Below are positions 1 to 11,519 of a stretch of DNA of 64,000 bases, piece by piece. How positions within the stretch are numbered: the first letter of the stretch is position 1; the number at the start of each line of letters is the position of its first letter. Position numbers and translations under genes: made by a program. Source of the DNA: Zerene cesonia (Eukaryota; Arthropoda; Insecta; Lepidoptera; Pieridae). The stretch covers positions 4,774,001 to 4,838,000 of the forward strand of contig NC_052130.1 of assembly GCF_012273895.1 (NCBI RefSeq), read 5' to 3'. The notes beneath the pieces are model-generated. The model had not been told where the DNA came from. It ran no database searches and saw nothing but the letters and a program-made list of their open reading frames with translations.

Positions 1-426
1 NNNNNNNNNNNNNNNNNNNNNNNNNNNNNNNNNNNNNNNNNNNNNNNNNNNNNNNNNNNNNNNNNNNNNNNNNNNNNNNNNNNNNNNNNNNNNNNNNNNN
101 NNNNNNNNNNNNNNNNNNNNNNNNNNNNNNNNNNNNNNNNNNNNNNNNNNNNNNNNNNNNNNNNNNNNNNNNNNNNNNNNNNNNNNNNNNNNNNNNNNNN
201 NNNNNNNNNNNNNNNNNNNNNNNNNNNNNNNNNNNNNNNNNNNNNNNNNNNNNNNNNNNNNNNNNNNNNNNNNNNNNNNNNNNNNNNNNNNNNNNNNNNN
301 NNNNNNNNNNNNNNNNNNNNNNNNNNNNNNNNNNNNNNNNNNNNNNNNNNNNNNNNNNNNNNNNNNNNNNNNNNNNNNNNNNNNNNNNNNNNNNNNNNNN
401 NNNNNNNNNNNNNNNNNNNNNNNNNN
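1..426. other. Assembly gap (N) at window start
   Basis: Run of N. The 5' part of the first gene, including its start codon and any signal peptide, probably lies in or beyond this gap. Confidence 0.99.
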
Positions 427-502
427 AACGGGAACATGCGAGAAAAACCCCGGGTCTAAGTTTCCTGCGACTACGCGGGCATAGCCGCGGGCGGATAGCT
501 AG
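427..502 (+). mobile_element. Helitron 3' end fragment
   Basis: The fragment ends in CTAG followed by T. Just upstream is a CGCGG-loop-CCGCG hairpin, the usual layout of a non-autonomous Helitron 3' terminus. The 5' part is lost in the gap. Confidence 0.7.
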
Positions 503-600
503 TTCATAATAAATATCAATAATTTCAACCTACTGCTGCTTTCTAGTTAATATTTTACTAAATTATTGATGAGAAATTGTGAAAGAATAGAAAATATTCG

Positions 601-672
601 TTCACGAGGTGGGATTCGAACCGACGTTTTTTGGTAAACCGTAGCATAGCCTCTCGGCCACCCGTATCAAAA
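601..672 (-). repeat. tRNA-like relic (SINE head or tRNA pseudogene)
   Basis: On the minus strand there is an A-box-like TGGCCGAGAGG and, about 35 bases on, a perfect B box GGTTCGAATCC. The two acceptor-stem halves do not pair and the T stem has a mismatch, so a working tRNA is unlikely. It resembles a Ser/Leu-type tRNA body and could be the head of a worn SINE. Confidence 0.5.
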
Positions 673-912
673 TTTCCTATTTTAATGCTATAAAACTGAA
701 AAAAATAAATTTTAATTATTTGCTTCAGTTAAATATGTTATAAAACAGGTCAGTAATTGTTATCTATAACAATATTAATACATACATACATCCTACCTCG
801 CAATTTCGTAACATAAAAGATAATTTTTCTTGCTTCCACCAGGTTTTCTATTTTCTATTGTCACCTCACTAGCATATAATAAGTATTTCACATCATATTC
901 TCGTGTCACCAG

Positions 913-3900
913 CAACCCCACGGCCCACCACCACACCCAGTATACGGACCCCCCCATGGCGCTGTGATAGTGAAACCCCACGTGGAGAACCATCGACCAG
1001 CATTCGAGCATTACCCTCAAGACTGGGAGCTGTCTGGCCCCGGGCTTGGTAGCGAGTAAGTTACTTTAATCCTGGTAGAAGAAATAACATATTATTTGTA
1101 AGAATTTTTGTTTGTGCCTTCTTTATCTACCTCAATAGATAGGTTTCTAAAATGCTTCTTTCTCCTTTTATTTCGAGTTATAAAATTGGACGTTGTCGAA
1201 TATTTAGATAGATAATTCCAAGAAAAGATTAAATTACGTTCTTCAGAGACAAAGCGTCAATTGTAAGAGTCCGTGGAGAAGTAGTTTAATGCATCATCAA
1301 GTACCCCATGCCCGCATTTATTATATTGTTAAGGCTTGCTTGCTTAAATGAACTGATATTAATAATAAATTGCATGGGAAATGGAGAAAAGATAGAAAAT
1401 AGCAAAGATAACAAATTATTATTAATTATTGTGCTCGCTTAGTACAATACAGATAAGTAAATAAAAATTTATCAAACATTTCAGATATCTTTCGGACATC
1501 CATCGGAATGCGATCGCGAATTTCAAGCCTAATCCCAACGATGCCAACGATATTAACGCTTGGGGACTAGGGCTTCCGCCAGGTAATTTATATATGTTTT
1601 TAAAAAATTTAACATATCACTCTATGTTATTTTTTGAAAACTATTCATGTTTCATATTAATATCTAGAAACGCCATATGTACAGCTTCTGTAATAAAATA
1701 TTGTATCCAGATATTCGAAAAAAAAGATAATAATAAATAGATAATAAAAAGATACTTAGATATAAATCATAAAAACATATTTCCTGCGTTCAGTATAATA
1801 CAAATATTTTAATATTTTACATTGAATTTAATATAAATTTCAGGTTCTGCATCTCTCAACGTAGGAGAATATGCAAGCAGCAATAATGTTCCGAATGCAA
1901 TTCCTGCGCCTAATGGAAGGTAAGTTAAACATTGCAATCGGTTCAGCAGTTCTTGCGTGAAAGAGCAACAAACACACACACATCCTTACAAACTTTCGCA
2001 TTTATAATATTAGTAGGAAAGATAGGATTTAACTCCGAGATTCTAACAACTGAGCAACCGTTACTCGTACAAAACTTTTACAATTATTTAAATTTTGTTC
2101 TATTAGTAGATTCTATAGTATAAACCACATTTTAATACTCAATTTTTGTATAACAGACCTGTTGGACCACCGCCGCCTAATCCGTACTATCGCAATAAAA
2201 AGACGTCACCGCAAGATCCTGAACAAGCTGAAAAGGAAGCGCTGGTAATTATGAAATTTCTCAAAATATCATAATATATGTCTAACATAAATTATAGACA
2301 AGCCTTTATTATGTAGAACCTGCTTTCCGAGCCGATGGTAAATGTTAAAATCATCAACAATCAGGTTAAGACGATTCAGAATGTTTGAGTTTGAGTATGG
2401 AACCAAAAAAATATGCAGCAATGAAAACACAAACTTATAATGATACCAAAATGGCTCTCACATCAGTACACAGTACAGAGGCAGTTTCTGTAACACTGGT
2501 TTTCGGTGACGACAATTCATACCACGAATTGCGACTTAAACAACAGAGCACGATAATAAAACGCCAATAATATCATACACGACAAATACATAATGTATAC
2601 ATAAATAGTATTCTAAAAAAGGTTATCCAATCATAAAATTATACTGTACACGGCTTTAACGGTGAGGTGAAAGAAAACAACAAAAAAAAAACGCCATCTA
2701 TTGGAATTTGAAAAAATTGGGAATGTGAAGTTTTATCGTGACCACAGATAACATAATTTGATTAGTACAATACATTTATATATTATGGTCCCGCGATTTC
2801 ACCCGTGAAGATGAATTTTCCCTTTGAGTCCCATTGTTCCCATGGGAAAAAGTAGCCTAGTTAATCCTTACTATATATACGATCTGCCATTGACAGTTCA
2901 TTATAATAAAGTATTTGGTTCCAATATTTCAAATTACATTTACACTTTCTTTAGTTCATTAATTTTTATTAATCCGGTTTTTCTTTTATTACAAATATTT
3001 TTTTAAGTATCTGTATTAAAAAAAAAACTCTATTTATACCTTTTAAATGTTAAGAAAAAAAACAGTCATTGATAGCACCATATTTTATTAAATACCTGTC
3101 TAAAAAAGATAGTTATTATTTATTAATTGGATTTTTTATAACTCCGCTCCGCTACTTTGTGGTTACTTCCTACTAGGACTAGAGTTTGATGAAACCAATT
3201 CCATTGTAATCAGCATTAATTGACAGCTAGTTATCTCATTACAGATACGGGCAGCAACCCTAGCGGCGAAGGCACCCCCTTCCCCAGTGAGGGACGAGTT
3301 ACTTAGAGTATCAGCGGCTAGGCTTAGCGAGTCAAACCGAGTGCGAACTGAGACAGAACTTGTAAGGCAGCAGCAGGAGATATTGGCTGCACAGGATCCA
3401 GTGAGTATACAGAACAAATATTTTTAACAACAACCTTCAAACTGTCAGAACTAGACCAAACTTAAGGACCAGGAAGGCACTAGCTTTCAATAAAAAAAGA
3501 ATGATCAAAATTCACACAAATCCAAAAAATACAGTTGAACCTTCTCATTTGATTGAGGTTGATTGTAAATAATTAGGAAATCTGCAAACTTAAGGAAAAG
3601 TTTATTCTTCGGATAAGAGACAGTTTTATGGGATTCTTTGTACATTACTACTAGATTATGTTTTAAAAGTTATGTATAATGACTTAAATCATAATATCAG
3701 TTGTTTGATAAATGATGAAAAGAGTGGTTTCTATACATATTACCTAATGGGAAAAAAACATTCTTCATAGAATCTGAGAAATTATGAATAACAAAATTTT
3801 CATTAAGTATATATTTTTTTACGATTTTTAAATTTAATTCGCATCAAAATAATTCCCATAATGCGTAATGAATATTACAGGACACGATAGCAGCTGAGAA

Positions 3901-4855
3901 ATTCTATGGATCCCTTCTAGAAAAGGTCGATGTCATTTTGAATCCCCTTGGAGCAGCCGACGTTGGCTGCAAGGAGAGAGCTGTGTGTGTGCTTTATAGA
4001 GACCCCTTCAAACACGCACCTTATAGTAACCTGGTATCTAATGAGCTTAGCAAGTGAGTGTTATTTAATAAACATACTGACAAAAGGAATAAATTCGCTC
4101 TGAATTAACACACTGCATGACTGACAGAAGCGGCAAATGAATGATAACTGGTATGCATGATGATTGAATGAATGATTTAGTCTTTAATGGATTCTGATAC
4201 TAGGTTATAATGGAATAGCATTCAATTATTATCCAGTATCAGAATCCATTATACAGAATATCTTTAAAACAGAATCCATTACAATACTGACTAGTAATTT
4301 CATTGGCACAAACACATCTACGTTTGTTCCAATGAAATTATGTTATTTTTATCAATGAATTAATATAAATTGAGTCTAACCTGGTTAAAGTTATCTCAAA
4401 AGGGCATTGAACTTCATTTATATTTAATTAGCTCAGACCTCGCACGAGTGTAAAAACTAAAAAAATACCAAATACAATATTATTCAATATATATGTAGCT
4501 TTCTATAGTTTAATCAAAATAGAGTTTGGTACCGACTTAAAATTTTTGAGTTATCCCTTTCTGCTTTAATGCCTAATAGTCTAATGCAAAGCATTACAAA
4601 CGTAAATAATTAAATCATCAATCATTAATTACAATATTGCTATATACTGCATAGAATTATTTTATATATGGTAAAGAAATATTCAAACATTTATAAATAA
4701 TAAATTTCAGGGACTCAAGTGAGCTGGTACCGCCGGCGGACAGCAAGATGGCGCTGCGTTATTACAGATACGTGCAAGCTGCTAGAGACGGTCAGGAGCA
4801 GAAGGACTGTCACGCTTTGTACCCCAATTGCAACATAAATTATAATAAAAAATAA
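913..4855 (+). CDS. Proline-rich cysteine-containing secreted-type protein, last seven exons (5' partial)
   Basis: Seven exons join in one frame: 913-1055, 1485-1582, 1844-1919, 2157-2244, 3245-3400, 3881-4053 and 4711-4855. All have GT..AG borders and matching phases and give 292 codons before TAA. The visible start is a Pro/His-rich tract, followed by a linker with a GPPPPNPYYR motif. Next comes an alanine/arginine/glutamate-rich, probably helical stretch (exon 5). The C-terminal domain carries GCKERAVC, APYSNLVSNEL, YYRYVQAARDGQ and a final C-x4-YPNC. That spacing of two cysteine pairs and the Y..A..G...C..LYP.C ending recalls the insect DM4/DM12 family, but I treat this as resemblance only. 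Exons are short with better GC than the introns, and the codon reading is clean. The first exon seen starts at a splice acceptor, so more exons lie upstream. The function is unknown; a secreted or cuticle-associated role is inferred from composition and from the Osiris neighbour. Confidence 0.85.
3440..3546 (-). repeat. GGAGGTT-type dispersed repeat, fragment
   Basis: The stretch reads, in minus orientation, like the other copies at 11.5, 33.3, 45.7, 50.8 and 53.4 kb (shared TGTCAGAACTAGACC and a GGAAGGCACTAGC-like block). It lies in intron 5 of the preceding gene. Confidence 0.5.
4185..4251. repeat. 17-bp perfect inverted repeat
   Basis: TAATGGATTCTGATACT at 4185-4201 is exactly inverted at 4235-4251, with a 33-base loop. 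A third partial copy of the arm (AGAATCCATTA) is at 4271-4281. The structure is intronic. Confidence 0.85.
4295..4340. repeat. Hairpin with 12+6 bp arms
   Basis: TAATTTCATTGG (4295-4306) pairs with CCAATGAAATTA (4329-4340). After one mismatch ACAAAC pairs with GTTTGT, leaving an 8-base loop. It is in the same intron as the preceding inverted repeat. Confidence 0.85.
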
Positions 4856-6297
4856 AAACAATTTGAATAAAATTAAAAAAAAATAAGTGACTGCTGAAAG
4901 TGCCAACAACATAAAATTCATATCATGTCATGAAAAAATAAACACTAAGTAGACTGAACATGGATCCGTTGTTGTCATATTCTTTTTATATTTCACGTAG
5001 TAAATATGAGTTTTAAAAGATTTTGTATAAACACTTCATGAAGAGTGAATAAGGTAAATGACCATAACATTTAGTTAGAAGCAATTTTATCAAATGGTAC
5101 CTCATTTACTAGGTACTTACTCTTTAAACTTTAAGACTAAAGTTATTTTAAAAGACTGTTGCTTAAACAGAAAACATAGAACATTGCATTTATTAAAAAT
5201 AATGTTATTGTATAATTTTGTCACAGCTAAGTCCAAAATGTGTAAATGATAACCTAATATAATATTTATTTATTTTTAATATATAAGTGGGTGGTTTAAT
5301 ATATAAGGGGGAGATGTAGGACCGTTACTTTAGAATCATTTCATACATACTACACAGCCAATAATGAATAAAAAATCCATACCACTAATATTTTAAAAGA
5401 ATGTCTTTTTTTTAACAAATTGATTTTCCGAAATTACCAATCGGACAAATTAGGGCTTTTTATATGTATGTATGGAATATTCTAAAATATTAAGTTTTTG
5501 TGTAAGGGATTAAATCTTAATTAATTTCTATTTGATTTCTTGCATTTTGTATTTAATTGAACATTGGAATTACAATATTATGCAAAATCAATTACTTTTA
5601 CTGTAGAGCCATTGAGTCACTAGGACAATAGAATTAGGTTATTATGTAGATATTTATTTTAATTAGGCATGGGGCTCAAACTTTAATTCTAGAATTTTAT
5701 ATTTTTATAAAAAATATAGGTATTTTTAAAACGCAGTGAAAATATTTATGCTTATATTAATAAACATCTATAATCTATGGTATACTTCATCGGAAGCTGT
5801 CTCTTTTGCACTAAATTTCTAAATTATACTCGGATGTTGATTTTAAAGGGTTGTATTTTGTACTGAGAAGCTATGAAGAAAATTATTTCTGTTAACTATT
5901 TATTAATTATATTGTGTATTTAATTAATTTTTAAGTAATTTATTGAACGATTAAATTATTTATTTAAAACTACCTATCTGTACATTTTTATTGCTATCCC
6001 TTTACAATTTAACATAAGTACATAAATATAACAGATCTATATATAAAAGCTTATACGATAAAATCTATGAATAAATTTAACATCAAAATTAAATCTTCGA
6101 AACGTAATTTAAGAGATCGAAGTGTAGTTTTAGAGATCTAAGCATACTTACATAGGGAATATTATGTAAAATTATATACACTTTGAGTGAGCTTGGGTAC
6201 AACACTTATATTATCGCATGGTGCTAATCGCATGTTTTGAAAACATTGCAACAAACAGTAAAACCTCTAAAGTGGTTTGTGAAATTTGACGTGAATC
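4856..6297. other. Intergenic, AT-rich; 3' end of first gene and upstream region of next
   Basis: A polyadenylation-type AATAAA sits at 4866, just after the stop of the first gene. The rest is unique AT-rich sequence without an open exon. A TATATAAAAGC at 6039-6049 is a possible TATA box for the next gene, about 250 bases before its ATG; this is weak evidence. Confidence 0.4.
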
Positions 6298-7680
6298 ATG
6301 AAAACACAGGCCTGTGAAATAACTGTTCTAGTAGTCATAGTGAGTACCTTACCATAATAAATATTAATATTCAGTACCTATGATGCTGTTTTTCATACAG
6401 ATTGATTGTTAATTGATATTATAAAAAAAGGAATTATTGTGTAGCTTGGTTGATAACTATTGCATATTTAATCCCATTGGTATAATTAAAATGCTTTGAA
6501 TTGTTTAAAGCAAAGAAAAAATTCATTTCTTTATCCGTTATTATAGACCAAGTCCAAGTTTATCAAGTCTTCTATTATAAAATGTTTGCATCAGTACATA
6601 GTTGGTTTTTGATATCAGTTGTTGGTTGAAAACAGTTGGTTTTTGTATGTGGTAGTCGAGCACGCTTCGGCACGAATTGGGCCAGCTCGCACCGGGGAAG
6701 TACCACACCCCCACAGAAGACCGGCGTGAAATAGTATTCTGCTGTGTTTCGTTCGGTGAGTGGGGGAGCCGGAGGCCCATATCCTTTTCCTAACCCTTCC
6801 CAGGCCTTTCCTTTATTCCTATCGCCAATCCTTTCTTAATCCCTTCTCAAAAAGTCGGCAATCCATTTGTAGAGGCGTAAGGTATGCAATGGACCTTATG
6901 CCTCTCCAAATGTTCATGGGCGGTGGTAGCGCTTAGCATCAGGCGTCCCACCAGCTCCATTGCCGACTGTAACATAAAAAAATGTTGCTGTTTTATAATG
7001 TTGTGGGTAACTAATAGGCAATATCGCAAGTAAAATTATCGAAAATCCTTATTCTTGTAATATAAACAGTATACAACGTGTCCACAGTAACGTGTCTGTC
7101 TTATATTCAATTTAAAATTAGCCAAATAAAATAATATTACACTTTTCAGATACTGAGCGAAGCTAGCTGTAATCTTCGATATCCAAGAATAAAGAGATCT
7201 AACAATATGGAAAACTTCAACGTTCTCTTAAATATATACAAAATGAATCCTTTAAAACGTTCTGATATATACAAAAAGTTTTCTAATCAAATACTTTTAC
7301 CTCGATCGGAAGGCACGACAGGCGACTTGAATTTTAATTCTATTGAAAGTGGCAAGGAAATACAAAATGGGACGAAGAAATCAAATGAAATCGCAATACG
7401 GACTGGTGCGAATAAACATATAAATAATTTAACCCATAAACCTGATTTGATAAACACTATCAAAAAAGAAGATTCTGTTGGTGGAAACGATATAATAAAA
7501 GACGTGATTACTGAAGATAATAAACATAATCAAATGCTTGTTACTAAATTATTCCCTGTACATAATGTTCGTAAATTTAAAGAGCATTTTCATTCGTTTG
7601 ATAACGGAGACAGGATGATAGATTTACAGGACAATGAAATCGATGGAGCACAGGACGCTGATACCGTAGTAATGAAGTAG
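6298..7680 (+). CDS. Small secreted protein, two exons (novel, 190 aa)
   Basis: Exon 1 (6298-6339) encodes MKTQACEITVLVVI and ends at a good donor (GTGAGTACC). Exon 2 (7150-7680) begins after a pyrimidine-rich acceptor, is phase 0, and stays open from its first base to TAG. The joined protein has 190 residues. Residues 8-16 form a hydrophobic core, and cleavage fits after Ala19 or Cys21, so this reads as a signal peptide split by the intron. Residues 27-30 are RIKR, a furin/prohormone-convertase type site, and further basic pairs follow at 50-51 (KR) and 56-57 (KK). The rest is polar, Lys/Asn/Asp-rich, with no cysteine and no membrane segment. The 810-base intron holds a SINE. The ATG at 7207 would give a 157-residue product without a signal, so I prefer the spliced model. 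Family not recognised; a secreted pro-protein or peptide precursor is inferred. Transcript support would decide it. Confidence 0.6.
6651..6981 (+). mobile_element. GC-rich SINE/LINE-tail repeat (GTCGAGCACGCTTCGG family)
   Basis: Longest copy in the window of a GC-rich dispersed repeat. It starts near GTCGAGCACGCTTCGG and runs through GGCAATCCATTTGTAGAGG and CATGGGCGGTGGTAGCGC to an A-rich tail (AACATAAAAAAA). Other copies are at 37.4 (-), 52.5 (+) and 61.4 kb (-). It lies inside the intron of the secreted-protein gene. Confidence 0.75.
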
Positions 7681-8051
7681 ATTTAAATGTACATGATGTG
7701 AATTTTGTTGTGCAATGAATATAAATGAGATTTTTAGATATTTAGCAACTAAATAATGTGATCTATTTAGCATTTTGATATCTATTTAGTCTTCAAATGA
7801 TGAACCAAACATTTTTCACTCTCGCCATGTTGCTTGTTAAATTTTTTTTCATATTGCTATTGAATCTGACAGCGTGACTTGTAAATGTGATGGAGACGTT
7901 TTTCTTAAGGGAAAAACACCAATAAAATATCAGCCAAATAAATTTGAAACTTATAGCATATTTACATACAGATTTATTTACAGGTAAACAATAAATAATT
8001 TAATAAATAAATAAATTAGTCAGAGGTCCGTCTACATTAAAGCTATGGGAG

Positions 8052-9165
8052 TTATTTTTGGCCAGAGTAAGCGATGTCGTGGGCGTCTTCGTATGATCGT
8101 GCCTGATAGGGACCGTGGGCGTCCCAGGCTGGGGCGTGATGGTCTACGTGGTGCTCAACGTGGTGTTGTGGGTAGTGGATGACTTCGTAGTTCACAACCT
8201 TGGGTTTCGTGAACTTGAAGATAACCATGGCACCTGTAAATAAGAATATGTTATTTATCAGATATTTTAGAGAAGATTTTATAGGGAAATTAACTGGTTA
8301 TAATGCATTATATATTATTGAAGAAGGAAACTTTTAATTGTTATTATAAACCATAAAACTTACAATCATATATGTATACATATATATCTTAAAAATATAG
8401 CAAATCTGAAAAAGTTAAAATTTTTGCTAGTTTTAATGTTTTCTTAATTCATACTGTAGTGTAATACTGACCAGAAAGAACAAGAGAGATAAGACCAAGA
8501 GTCAAGGCCTTCCAGGTCTTCAGAGCGATGAGAGCGAGAGCCAGGGGAACCAGTACCGAAGCCTTGAACTTAAGACCGAGGAGGAAAGGCAGGAGCACCT
8601 TCTTGATGAAACCGTGTTCTGAAAACAAACATATAATAAGAACCTTGCAATTTTACGTGCTATAAATTCAAGATGTAAGAAACTTACTGCTCTTGATTCT
8701 CAAAGGCTTGGGCAGCTTGATCTTCTTCTTCCTGCCTTCGAATGTCTCGACCTCCTCTTCTCCATCGAGAGGCATGGCCAATTCAGAAGGAAGGTCAGCA
8801 AGGAGAGATCTTGGCACGTATTCAGAAGCGGCACTGCGGGCAATTTCCTCAGGTACTTTCACTCTCACAGAATGGGTATCAATGAAGCGCTCCACTTTAT
8901 CGAAGATAGCATAAGTGGGATCCTTGGCCATCCTTGGGTCGACAGCTTCATCCTCAGCGATCGCGGTCTTGATGATGGACAGATTGTCCGTAATCCTGAT
9001 CTCATCATCGTTCGCGACTTGGGATATCCATTCCAGGGTCCTCGGTTTCACACACTCCACGGAATATTGACTCAAACATTCGTTGTAAATGTTCTTAACG
9101 AGTCCGGATGCCGATTGGCCACTAGCGAACGCCGCCACCGATAATAACACCACAAACTTAAACAT
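8052..9165 (-). CDS. Osiris family protein (DUF1676), Osi9-like
   Basis: Three exons on the minus strand: 9165-8688, 8618-8472 and 8233-8052. Borders are GT..AG, the frame is continuous, and the product is 268 residues. The ATG at 9165 opens a clear signal peptide (MFKFVVLLSVAAFASG). A conserved Cys pair follows (ECLSQYSVEC), as in the Osiris N-terminal domain. Then comes the DUF1676 region, a basic GRKKKIKLPKPLRIKS stretch, a long hydrophobic segment at about residues 167-214, and a His-rich tail. The C-terminal AHDIAY resembles the Osiris AQxLAY motif. Osiris proteins are insect-specific, enter the secretory/endosomal route and are linked to cuticle formation. The His-rich tail and VNYEVIHYP remind me of Osi9, but paralogue assignment needs a tree. 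Upstream, TATATATA at 9256-9263 fits a TATA box. Long open frames on the opposite strand here are shadows. Confidence 0.93.
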
Positions 9166-9255
9166 TTTGCACTGGTTCTAGCACTTGACGGCAGATGCGA
9201 CTGACTGCCGTCCGATAAGCGGTCACAATGTATGCCAGGGAAGTTCAGGGCTCGG

Positions 9256-9263
9256 TATATATA
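9256..9263 (-). promoter_or_regulatory. TATA box of the Osiris gene
   Basis: A TATATATA run lies about 90 bases upstream of the Osiris ATG. A TCAGT initiator-like word is at 9204-9200, further from the TATA box than usual, so the exact start of transcription is open. Confidence 0.6.
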
Positions 9264-9881
9264 CTGGCATTAATACGTGACGTGGGGTCCGAATATGTTA
9301 AGGTGCGAGGCGATGGAGGTGCAAGTGCTATACATCGCTCGAGGTACATTTTAATTACGGGAGTCAGTGCTAATAAAGTTTGATAAGTGTTAGTTGAAGG
9401 CTTCATAACGATCTTTGATCGTTACTTTTTAATTGCAGGTTGCAGGGTTCAATAGTGTACGTAATTTTATTCACGAATCTGATAAGTAACATTTATAATC
9501 CTATTAAAATAATTGATTTAACTGTAATTAAATAATTTTTTAAATCTCCAGCGCTATAATCGATTCTTATTGATAACAGCTGGAAGATTGTAAAATTTAT
9601 GTAGGATATTGACTGGGTCTGTAAATTAAAGCAGTACGTAGCAATATTTTATCCTGTTGGCCTGCCATGTTGATTAGAAATTAGAAGGTTATATGTATTT
9701 TCAATACTTTAAAGTTAATTCAAATGTTTGTTGTAAAACAAAATACATTATGTACAATAATATAATTAAACGATTTAATATAGTGAGAAATATGCATAAA
9801 TAATTCACATGTGACATAAACCGAATTAAGAGAAATACAATAACAATATAATATCAAAGAACACATATATTATAACATTAA

Positions 9882-10085
9882 TCTACTATATAAAAATAAG
9901 TCGTGTTTTCCTTCCTGACGCTATAACTCCAAAACGCACGAACCGTTTTCCACGTTTTTGCATTCGTTGGAAAGGTCTCGGGCTCCGTGAGGTTTATAGC
10001 AAAGAAAATTCACGAAAAATTTCAACAGAAAGGCGGGAAAAACGAAGCCATCTGGTGGCGAAACGGAGTTCGCCGGGTTTGCTAG
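9882..10085 (+). mobile_element. Complete short Helitron, 204 bp
   Basis: The element starts TCTACTATATAAAAATAAG after an A and ends GCTAG before a T. A perfect GGCGAA/TTCGCC hairpin lies at 10057-10074, seven bases before CTAG. These are the three hallmarks of a Helitron inserted at an A^T site. It has no coding capacity and so depends on an autonomous relative. Confidence 0.85.
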
Positions 10086-10904
10086 TAATTTATATATGTT
10101 CGATTATTTTTAATGTTTTTGTACTGATCCGTCCGCGTCCGTTTAAGTGCGTTTTTTGCTTTTACTTTATAAATTTTTTGGGACTAAATGACAAAATTTT
10201 AGAACTAGGAGCAATTTCCTTACCGGATGGATTATAACAGTTTGTTGGATTAGTCCTCGTGGTGAAATGACTTTGAAAATGGCAAATAGAAAAATCTAGT
10301 CACCTCTAATTTCCGTAAAGCAACATTAAAAAAAAAATGAAACGTAAATACTATTTCAACTTCTGTATATTTACAATAAAATAGACAGGTCTGTAGTGTA
10401 TAGTAAATTGTCAACAAACAAGTAATTAAACCATGCCTAATTTAAATAAAATTAAACTAAGACACTTTATAAATAAAAGATTTGAACGGGCGGTAGAAAA
10501 GCCGTTTTCAGTTTCTTGAGATAATTCTGACATCACGCCGTTTTTCCGAATAAGCTATCGTAGTATTCAATTGCCTTTGGGAGGTGGCAAGGGCTATTGT
10601 AGTATATGATAAAATATTTTTTTAATCCTGAATATGGGACAACACAAAAATATAGATGTGTATCAGTATAAATATTTTGTTTCTTGTTAAACAATATTTA
10701 TAAATATCCATAACATACGTTAATGTACCTAATCGTGCTTTGACAGTCATCTTTATTAAGATTGATATTTTCTGGCTCTTTTTCACAAATCTTATCCTGA
10801 TAATAAGATAGAACCTAGTAAAAACAAAATATGTATTCAATTCACTGTAATCGACCCGAAATTACATATGTTTTAGCGATGCATTTTCATTGTTATATTA
10901 ATAG

Positions 10905-11060
10905 CCAACCGTTCCTCCCCGGCTTCACTCGCGGTACATTTTTTCTCTCCATAAGGATCTCGACGAATTTATTTTTAAAGATTGCCGAATTTTTGGAGCC
11001 TCTCTCGAGTTTTACTTTCGCCAATACGTTAAGCGATTCATTTCATGAATTGAATAGTAT
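10905..11060 (-). mobile_element. Worn Helitron fragment
   Basis: The words CCCCGGCTTCACTCGCGGTAC and CTCTCCATAAGGA match the 3' half of the Helitron copies at 41.97 and 57.6 kb. The termini are degraded. Confidence 0.45.
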
Positions 11061-11139
11061 TTTATATAAAATACTTCTTCTCTATAACCAGATTTTTACA
11101 AAGCAAAAAAATACAGGTCTAATTTTATCTCTTTGCTAG

Positions 11140-11189
11140 TCAATCCCTAGGGATTGATATATGACTAGTCATACTATAGTGTGACACTT
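11140..11189. repeat. Run of four adjacent palindromes
   Basis: Perfect 18-bp palindrome TCAATCCCTAGGGATTGA (11140-11157), then ATGACTAGTCAT (11161-11172), ACTATAGT (11173-11180) and the odd-centred AGTGT-G-ACACT (11179-11189). CTAGTCA (11136-11142) and TGACTAG (11162-11168) allow an alternative longer stem. Confidence 0.8.
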
Positions 11190-11519
11190 ACTATACTATA
11201 GGAAATGTTATTCGCCACGCCCAAATAGTAAACTTTGTCGTCCAAGATTAGTCTATAAAGTCTACTCAATGCAGATTCCCTATAATGTTAATTAGTTTTA
11301 AGAATAACTCATTTTAGTTAACGCAGTTACGTACTTCGTCTTAAAAGTAACATTTGAAGCAGACACTAATGCGTAGCTCATATAGCTACAGAAGATTCTA
11401 AAACATTTCAGAATCTTAATTGACTTTACCACAATACAATATAATAATAATTTTCTTGTATCAAAAACAGAATTATTATCAGAACTAACTATCAGGTATA
11501 CATAAAATATTATTAAAAA

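Noticed and set aside
2385..2570. 61-codon frame in intron 4 of the first gene
   Set aside because: It would need its own promoter within the intron; flanks show no exon borders matching the gene's frame.
8693..9144. Two plus-strand open frames over the Osiris first exon
   Set aside because: Antisense shadows of a well-supported minus-strand coding exon with a signal peptide and family motifs.
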